Source: Rugalucina vietnamica (taxonomy: Eukaryota; Mollusca; Bivalvia; Lucinida; Lucinidae). From it: a stretch of DNA of 64,000 bases. A program made the position numbers and the translations under genes. Under the pieces are notes generated by a model. The model searched no databases. It saw nothing but the letters and a program-made list of their open reading frames with translations, and was not told where the DNA came from. Positions 56,001 through 64,000 of this stretch are shown here, piece after piece (position 1 is the first letter of the stretch; each line of letters starts with the position of its first letter). The DNA is taken from positions 51,384,760 to 51,448,759 of the forward strand of contig OZ024873.1 in assembly GCA_964017185.1 (NCBI GenBank), read 5' to 3'.

Positions 56001-59000
56001 GGGGGGGGTGCAATGAGGTCCAAACCGGTTTTTGACCCCCGATCTTACCACCCCAGAGGCTTGAGTTTCTGACCAGACCCTGTTGAGATTGTTGGTATGG
56101 TACAACTCTTTCAGCTGCGTGGGGTCGGTATACCGGGATAACTCTTGTTCTCGAGAAAAAGTGGTATACCTATGTTATACACGCTAAAAAAGCGAAAATA
56201 CATGCTTTTCAGCAGCAACATGTCACGCAAGTCATGGGCTTGAGTTTCTGGTCTCACCCTTTTTATAATATCGAGTGATGCCCAGTGGATGGAATCAGAC
56301 AGGTGGCTATACCGGGATAACTCTTGTTCTCGAGAATTGGGGGGTCAAAATGGGGGGGTGCAAGGAGGTCCAAACCGGTTTTTGACCCCCAATCTTACCA
56401 CCCCAGAGGCTTGAGTTTCTGACCAGACCCTGTTGGGCTTGTTGATATGGTAACACTCTTTCAGCTGCGTGGGGTTGGTATACCGGGATAACTCTTCTTC
56501 TCGAGAAAAAGTGGTATACCTATGCTATACACGCTATAAAAGCGAAAATACATGCTTTTCAGCAGCAACATGTCACGCAAGTCATGGGCTTGAGTTTCTG
56601 GTCTCACCCTTTTTATAATATCGAGTGATCCCCAGTGGATGGAATCAGATAGGTGGCTATACCGGGATAACTCTTGTTCCCGAGAATTGTGGGGTCAAAA
56701 TGGGGGGTTGGGTGCAATGAGGTCCAAACCGGTTTTTGACCCCCGATCTTCCCACCCCAGAGGCTTGAGTTTCTGACCAGACACTGTTGGGCTTGTTGGA
56801 ATGGTAACACTCTTTCAGCTGCGTGGGGTCGGTATACCGGGATAACTCTTGTTCTCGAGAAAAAGTGGTATACCTATGCTATACACGCTATAAAAGCGAA
56901 AATACATGCTTTTCAGCAGCAACATGTCACGCAAGTCATGGGCTTGAGTTTCTGGTCTCACCCTTTTTATAATATCGAGTGATCCCCTGTGGATGGAATC
57001 AGATAGGTGGATATACCGGGATAACTCTTGTTCTCGAGAATTGGGGGGTCAAAATGGGGGGGGGGGTTGCAATGAGGTCCAAACCGGTTTTTGGCCCCCG
57101 ATCTCACCATCCCAGAGGCTTGAGTTTCTGACCAGACCCTGTTGGGCTTGTTAGTATGGTAACACTCTTTCAGCTGCGTGGGGTCGGTATACCGGGATAA
57201 CTCTTGTTCTCGAGAAAAAGTGGTATACCTATGCTATACACGCTATAAAAGCGAAAATACATGCTTTTCAGCAGCAACATGTCACGCAAGTCATGGGCTT
57301 GAGTTTCTGGTCTCACCCTTTTTATAATATCGAGTGATCCCCAGTGGATGGAATCAGATAGGTGGCTATACCGGGATAACTCTTGTTCCCGAGAATTGGG
57401 GGGTCAAAATGGGGGGGTGCAATGATGTCCAAACCGGTTTTTGACCCCCGATCTTACCACCCCAGAGACTTGAGTTTCTGACCAGACCCTGTTGGGATTG
57501 TTGGTATGGTAACACTCTTTCAGCTGCGTGGGGTCGGTATACCGGAATAACTCTTGTTCACGAGAAAAAGTGCTATACCTATGTTATACACGCTAAAAAA
57601 GCGAAAATACATGCTTTTCAGCAGCAACATGTCACGCAAGTCATGGGCTTGAGTTTCTGGTCTCACCCTTTTTATAAAATCGAGTGATGCCCAGTGGATG
57701 GAATCAGACAGGTGGCTATACCGGGATAACTCTTGTTCTCGAGAATTGGGGGGTCAAAATGGGAAGTGTGTGCAATGAGGTCCAAATCGGTTTTTGACCC
57801 CCGATCTTACCACCCCAGAGGCTTGAGTTTCTGACCAGACCCTGTTGGGCTTGTTGGTATGGTAACACTCTTTCAGCTGCGTGGGGTCGGTATACCGGGA
57901 TAACTCTTGTTCTCGAGAAAAATGGTATACCTATGCTATACACGCTATAAAAGCGAAAATACATGCTTTTCAGCAGCAACATGTTACGCAAGTCATGGGC
58001 TTGAGTTTCTGGTCTCACCCTTTTTATAATATCGAGTGATGCCCAGTGGATGGAATCAGACAGGTGGGTATACCGGGATAACTCTTGTTCTCGAGAATTG
58101 GGGGGTCAAAATGGGGGGGGGGGGGGTTGCAATGAGGTCCAAACCGGTTTTTGACCCCCGATCTCACCATCCCAGAGGCTTGAGTTTCTGACCAGACCCT
58201 GTTGGGATTGTTGGTATGGTAACACTCTTTCAGCTGCGTGGTGTCGGTATACCGGGATAACTCTTGTTCTCGAGAAAAAGTGGTATACCTATGTTATACA
58301 CGCTAAAAAAGCGAAAATACATGCTTTTCAGCAGCAACATGTCACGCAAGTCATGGGCTTGAGTTTCTGGTCTCACCCTTTTTATAATATCGTGTGATGC
58401 CAAGTGGATGGAATCAGACAGGTGGCTATACCGGGATAACTCTTGTTCTCGAGAATTGGGGGGTCAAAATGGGGGGGGGGTGTGCAAGGAGGTCCAAACC
58501 GGTTTTTGACCCCCGATCTTACCACCCCAGAGGCTTGAGTTTCTGACCAGTCCCTGTTGGGCTTGTTGATATGGTAACACTCTTTCAGCTGCGTGGGGTC
58601 GGTATACCGGGATAACTCTTGTTCTCGAGAAAAAGTGGTATACCTATGGTATACACGCTATAAAAGCGAAAATACATGCTTTTCAGCAGCAACATGTCAC
58701 GCAAGTCATGGGCTTGAGTTTCTGGTCTCACCCTTTTTATAATATCTAGTGATGCCCAGTGGATGGAATCAGACAGGTGGCTATACCGGGATAACTCTTG
58801 TTCCCGAGAATTGGGGGGTCAAAATGGGGGAGGGGATGCAATGAGGTCCAAACCGGTTTTTGACCCCCGATCTTCCCACCCCAGAGGCTTGAGTTTCTGA
58901 CCAGACACTATTGGGCTTGTTGGTATGGTAACACCCTTTCAGCTGCGTGGGGTCGGTATACCGGGATAACTCTTGTTCTCGAGAAAAAGTGGTATAACTA

Positions 59001-62000
59001 TGCTATACACGCTAAAAAAGCGAAAATACATGCTTTTCAGCAGCAACATGTCACGCAAGTCATGGGCTTGAGTTTCTAGTCTCACCCTTTTTATAATATC
59101 GAGTGATCCCCAGTGGATGGAATCAGATAGGTGGATATACCGGGATAACTCTTGTTCTCGAGAATTGGGGGGCCAAAATGGGGGGGGGGGTGCAATGAGG
59201 TCCAAACCGGTTTTTGACCCCCGATCTTACCACCCCAGAGGTTTGAGGTTCTGACCAGACCCTGTTGGGATTGTTGGTATGGTAACACTTTTTCAGCTGC
59301 GTGGGGTCGGTATACCGGGATAACTCTTGTTCTCGAGAAAAAGTGGTGTACCTATGTTATACACGCTAAAAAGCGAAAATACATGCTTTTCAGCAGCAAT
59401 ATGTCACGCAAGTCATGGGCTTGAGTTTCTGGTCTCACCCTTTTTATAATATCGAGTGATGCCCAGTGGATGGAATCAGATAGGTGGCTATACCGGGATA
59501 ACTCTTGTTCCCGAGAATTGGGGGGTCAAAATGGGGGGTGGGTGCAATGAGGTCCAAACCGGTTTTTGACCCCCGATCTTACCACCCCAGAGGCTTGAGT
59601 TTCTGACCAGACCCTGTTGGGCTTGTTGGTTTGGTAACACTCTTTCAGCTGCGTGGGGTCGGTATACCGGGATAACTCTTGTTCTCGAGAAAAAGTGGTA
59701 TACCTATGCTATACACGCTATAAAAGCGAAAAAACATGCTTTTCAGCAGCAACATGTCACGCAAGTCATGGGCTTGAGGTTCTGGTCTCAACCTTTTTAT
59801 AATATCGAGTGATGCCCAGTGGATGGAATCAGACAGGTGGGTATACCGGGATAACTCTTGTTCTCGAGAATTGGGGGGTCAAAATGGGGGGGTGCAATGA
59901 GGTCCAAACCGGTTTTTGACCCCCGATCTTACCACCCCAGAGGCTTGAGTTTCTGACCAGACCCTGTTGAGATTGTTGGTATGGTACAACTCTTTCAGCT
60001 GCGTGGGGTCGGTATACCGGGATAACTCTTGTTCTCGAGAAAAAGTGGTATACCTATGTTATACACGCTAAAAAAGCGAAAATACATGCTTTTCAGCAGC
60101 AACATGTCACGCAGGTCATGGGCTTGAGTTTCTGGTCTCACCCTTTTTATAATATCGAGTGATGCCCAGTGGATGGAATCAGACAGGTGGCTATACCGGG
60201 ATAACTCTTGTTCCCGAGAATTGGGGGGTCAAAATGGGGGGGTGCAATGAGGTCCAAACCGGTTTTTGACCCCCGATCTTCCCACCCCAGAGGCTTGAGT
60301 TTCTGACCAGACACTGTTGGGCTTGTTGGTATGGTAACACTCTTTCAGCTGCGTGGGGTCGGTATACCGGGATAACTCTTGTTCTCGAGAAAAAGTGGTA
60401 TACCTATGCTATACACGCTTTAAAAACGAACATACATGCTTTTCAGCAGCAACATGTCACGCAAGTCATGGGCTTGAGTTTCTGGTCTCACCCTTTTTAT
60501 AATATCGAGTGATCCCCAGTGGATGGAATCAGACAGGTGGATATACCGGGATAACTCTTGTTCTCGAGAATTGGGGGGTCAAAATTGGGGGGGGGGATGC
60601 AATGAGATCCAAACCGGTTTTTGACCCCCGATCTTACCACCCCAGAGGCTTGAGTTTCTGACCAGACCCTGTTGGGCTTGTTGGTATGGTAACACTCTTT
60701 CAGTTGCGTGGGGTCGGTATACCGGAATAACTCTTGTTCTCGAGAAAAAGTGGTATACCTATGTTATACACGTTAAAAAAGCGAAAATACATGCTTTTCA
60801 GCAGCAACATGTCACGCAAGTCATGGGCTTGAGTTTCTGGTCTCACCCTTTTTATAATATCGAGTGATGCCCAGTGGATGGAATCAGACAGGTGGCTATA
60901 CCGGGATAACTCTTGTTCTCGAGAATTGGGGGTCAAAATGGGAGGGGGTGCAATGAGGTCCAAACCGGTTTTTGACCCCCGATCTTACCACCCCAGAGGC
61001 TTGAGTTTCTGACCAGACCCTGTTGGGCTTGTTGGTATGGTAACACTCTTTCAGCTGCGTGGAGTCGGTATACCGGGATAACTCTTGTTCTCGACAAAAA
61101 GTGGTATACCTATGTTATACACGCTAAAAAAGCGAAAATACATGCTTTTCAGCAGCAATATGTCACGCAAGTCATGGGCTTGAGTTTCTGGTCTCACCCT
61201 TTTTATAATATCGAGTGATGCCCAGTGGATGGAATCAGACAGGTGGCTATACCGGGATAACTCTTGTTCTCGAGAATTGGGGGTCAAAATGGGAGGGGGT
61301 GCAATGAGGTCCAAACCGGTTTTTGACCCCCGATCTTACCACCCCAGAGGCTTGAGTTTCTGACCAGACCCTGTTGGGCTTGTTGGTATGGTAACACTCT
61401 TTCAGCTGCGTGGGGTCGGTATACCGGGATAACTCTTGTTCTCGACAAAAAGTGGTATACCTATGTTATACACGCTAAAAAGCGAAAATACATGCTTTTC
61501 AGCAGCAATATGTCACGCAAGTCATGGGCTTGAGTTTCTGGTCTCACCCTTTTTATAATATCGAGTGATGCCCAGTGGATGGAATCAGACAGGTGGCTAT
61601 ACCGGGATAACTCTTGTTCTCGAGAATTGGGGGGGCAAAATGGGGGGGGTGCAAGGAGGTCCAAACCGGTTTTTGACCCCCGATCTTACCACCCCAGAGG
61701 CTTGAGTTTCTGACCAGACCCTGTTGGGCTTGTTGATATAGTAACACTCTTTCAGCTGCGTGGGGTCGGTATACCGGGATAAGTCTTGTTCTCGATATAA
61801 AGTGGTATACCTATGCTATACACGCTATAAAAGCGAAAATACATGCTTTTCAGCAGCAACATGTCACGCAAGTCATGGGCTTGAGTTTCTGGTCTCACCC
61901 TTTTTATAATATCGAGTGATCCCCAGTGGATGGAATCCGATAGGTGGCTATACCGGGATAACTCTTGTTCCCGAGAATTGGGGGGTCAAAATGGGGGGGG

Positions 62001-64000
62001 TGCAATGAGGTCCAAACCGGTTTTTGACCCCCGATCTTACCACCCCAGAGGCTTGAGTTTCTGACCAGACCCTGTTGGGCTTGTTGGTTTGGTAACACTC
62101 TTTCAGCTGCGTGGGGTCGGTATACCGGGATAACTCTTGTTCTCGAGAAAAAGTGGTATACCTATGCTATATACGCTAAAAAAGCGAAAATACATGCTTT
62201 TCAGCAGCAACATGTCACGCAAGTCATGGGCTTGAGTTTCTGGTCTCACCCTTTTTATAATATCGAGTGATGCCCAGTGGATGGAATCAGACAGGTGGGT
62301 ATACCGGGATAACTCTTGTTCTCGAGAATTGGGGGGTCAAAATGGGGGGGGGGGTGCAATGAGGTCCAAACCGGTTTTTGACCCCCGATCTTACCACCCC
62401 AGAGGCTTGAGTTTCTGACCAGACCCTGTTGAGATTGTTGGTATGGTACAACTCTTTCAGCTGCGTGGGGTCGGTATACCGGGATAACTCTTGTTCTCGA
62501 GAAAAAGTGGTATACCTATGTTATACACGCTAAAAAAGCGAAAATACATGCTTTTCAGCAGCAACATGTCACGCAAGTCATGGGCTTGAGTTTCTGGTCT
62601 CACCCTTTTTATAATATCGAGTGATGCCCAGTGGATGGAATCAGACAGGTGGCTATACCGGGATAACTCTTGTTCTCGAGAATTGGGGGGTCAAAATGGG
62701 GGGGTGCAAGGAGGTCCAAACCGGTTTTTGACCCCCAATCTTACCACCCCAGAGGCTTGAGTTTCTGACCAGACCCTGTTGGGCTTGTTGATATGGTAAC
62801 ACTCTTTCAGCTGCGTGGGGTTGGTATACCGGGATAACTCTTCTTCTCGAGAAAAAGTGGTATACCTATGCTATACACGCTATAAAAGCGAAAATACATG
62901 CTTTTCAGCAGCAACATGTCACGCAAGTCATGGGCTTGAGTTTCTGGTCTCACCCTTTTTATAATATCGAGTGATCCCCAGTGGATGGAATCAGATAGGT
63001 GGCTATACCGGGATAACTCTTGTTCCCGAGAATTGTGGGGTCAAAATGGGGGGTTGGGTGCAATGAGGTCCAAACCGGTTTTTGACCCCCGATCTTCCCA
63101 CCCCAGAGGCTTGAGTTTCTGACCAGACACTGTTGGGCTTGTTGGAATGGTAACACTCTTTCAGCTGCGTGGGGTCGGTATACCGGGATAACTCTTGTTC
63201 TCGAGAAAAAGTGGTATACCTATGCTATACACGCTATAAAAGCGAAAATACATGCTTTTCAGCAGCAACATGTCACGCAAGTCATGGGCTTGAGTTTCTG
63301 GTCTCACCCTTTTTATAATATCGAGTGATCCCCTGTGGATGGAATCAGATAGGTGGATACACCGGGATAACTCTTGTTCTCGAGAATTGGGGGGTCAAAA
63401 TGGGGGGGGGGGTTGCAATGAGGTCCAAACCGGTTTTTGGCCCCCGATCTCACCATCCCAGAGGCTTGAGTTTCTGACCAGACCCTGTTGGGCTTGTTAG
63501 TATGGTAACACTCTTTCAGCTGCGTGGGGTCGGTATACCGGGATAACTCTTGTTCTCGAGAAAAAGTGGTATACCTATGCTATACACGCTATAAAAGCGA
63601 AAATACATGCTTTTCAGCAGCAACATGTCACGCAAGTCATGGGCTTGAGTTTCTGGTCTCACCCTTTTTATAATATCGAGTGATCCCCAGTGGATGGAAT
63701 CAGATAGGTGGCTATACCGGGATAACTCTTGTTCCCGAGAATTGGGGGGTCAAAATGGGGGGGTGCAATGATGTCCAAACCGGTTTTTGACCCCCGATCT
63801 TACCACCCCAGAGACTTGAGTTTCTGACCAGACCCTGTTGGGATTGTTGGTATGGTAACACTCTTTCAGCTGCGTGGGGTCGGTATACCGGAATAACTCT
63901 TGTTCACGAGAAAAAGTGCTATACCTATGTTATACACGCTAAAAAAGCGAAAATACATGCTTTTCAGCAGCAACATGTCACGCAAGTCATGGGCTTGAGT
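50009..64000. repeat. ~353-bp dimeric satellite (about 40 units, runs off the window)
   Basis: Each unit has two related ~176-178-bp halves. Both contain GGCTTGAGTTTCTG and, ~110-125 bp later, TATACCGGGATAACTCTTGT followed by TCTCGAGAA. Half one also has ACCGGTTTTTGACCCCCGAT and CAGCTGCGTGGGGTCGG. Half two has CATGCTTTTCAGCAGCAA, CCCTTTTTATAATATCG and two G-runs (GGGGGGTCAAAATGGGGG) of very variable length. Lengths near 176 bp are of nucleosome size, as in many centromeric or heterochromatic satellites. The similar 64-100-codon reverse frames in many units follow from repetition, and the G-runs shift frame between units. Confidence 0.95.
58790..64000. repeat. 6.35-kb higher-order duplication within the satellite
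   Basis: From about 58790 on, the array repeats the order of variant units seen from about 52440. Rare variants lie 6,346-6,348 bp apart: CTTTAAAAACGAACATAC at 54070 and 60418, GTTCACGAGAAAAAGTGC at about 57556 and 63903, GGGGAGGGGATGC at about 52480 and 58826, TTCTTCTCGAGAAA at about 56494 and 62840. Upstream of 58785 the order differs (GACAGGTGG and TCTAGTGATGCC against GATAGGTGG and TCGAGTGATCCC), which marks the left edge. The right edge is outside the window. About 18 units are involved, nearly identical. Confidence 0.9.

Noticed and set aside
50174..63156. Many similar 64-100-codon reverse frames in the satellite, which look like a conserved small-protein family
   Set aside because: The similarity is that of the satellite unit itself. 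Frames begin and end differently in each unit, G-run changes shift frame, and there is no start-site or domain signal. A test of synonymous against non-synonymous change across units would settle it.

Overview
This is a gene-poor, repeat-saturated piece of animal nuclear DNA. It has spliced exons with GT/AG borders, long microsatellites, satellites, tRNA-derived retroposon pieces and many short terminal-inverted-repeat elements. Several repeats look like ones I know from marine bivalve genomes: the GCTCACCTGAG element carrying 'ggccatgatccggcgtccg', the AGGTCAAAGGTCA array, and the TTAA element whose end reads GGGGTGCTCACACCAC. A bivalve mollusc is my best guess, but it rests on recalled resemblance, not a search. 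About 380 nt of convincing coding sequence is present: two exons (39878-40084 and 41199-41369) encoding a signal peptide and the first part of a nidogen-like (NIDO) domain. Nearly everything else is mobile or satellite DNA. Letters A to S below are local family names. || Layout. 1-5330: sparse sequence with short inverted-repeat elements (families A, B, M, O) and tRNA-SINE pieces. 5331-31340: one 26,010-bp foldback-type element. It has a 7-bp target duplication (TTTTAAG), ends that are identical inverted copies for about 150 bp, and multi-kb inverted arms built from two satellites (a ~106-bp unit outside, a 52-bp unit inside). A ~7 kb centre holds nested TTAA, TA and other elements. 31341-37500: more A, B, C, D, L and M elements, several nested. 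37525-39745: a ~260-bp tandem array rich in nuclear-receptor-like half-sites. 39878-41369: the NIDO exons, with an intron packed with a MITE, a (GT)100 tract and a minisatellite. 41748-46207: a second foldback (~4.5 kb) with a GATCGATC/(CAT)n core. 46260-49202: further elements, some nested. 50009-64000 (runs off the end): a ~353-bp dimeric satellite with a 6.35-kb higher-order duplication. || How parts relate. The genes do not form an operon or pathway. The informative relations are insertions within insertions, and these give several natural 'empty sites': 4501-4732 for the giant foldback, the right arm of the 4.5-kb foldback for family A, and C copy 2 for the K insertion in C copy 1. Together they define target duplications of 7 bp (giant foldback), 4 bp (A), TTAA (C) and TA (K, M, D). 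|| Limits. No computation was possible. Boundaries of diverged repeats are good to roughly 5-20 bp, copy numbers are estimates, and the superfamily of non-autonomous elements is left open unless the target duplication indicates it.
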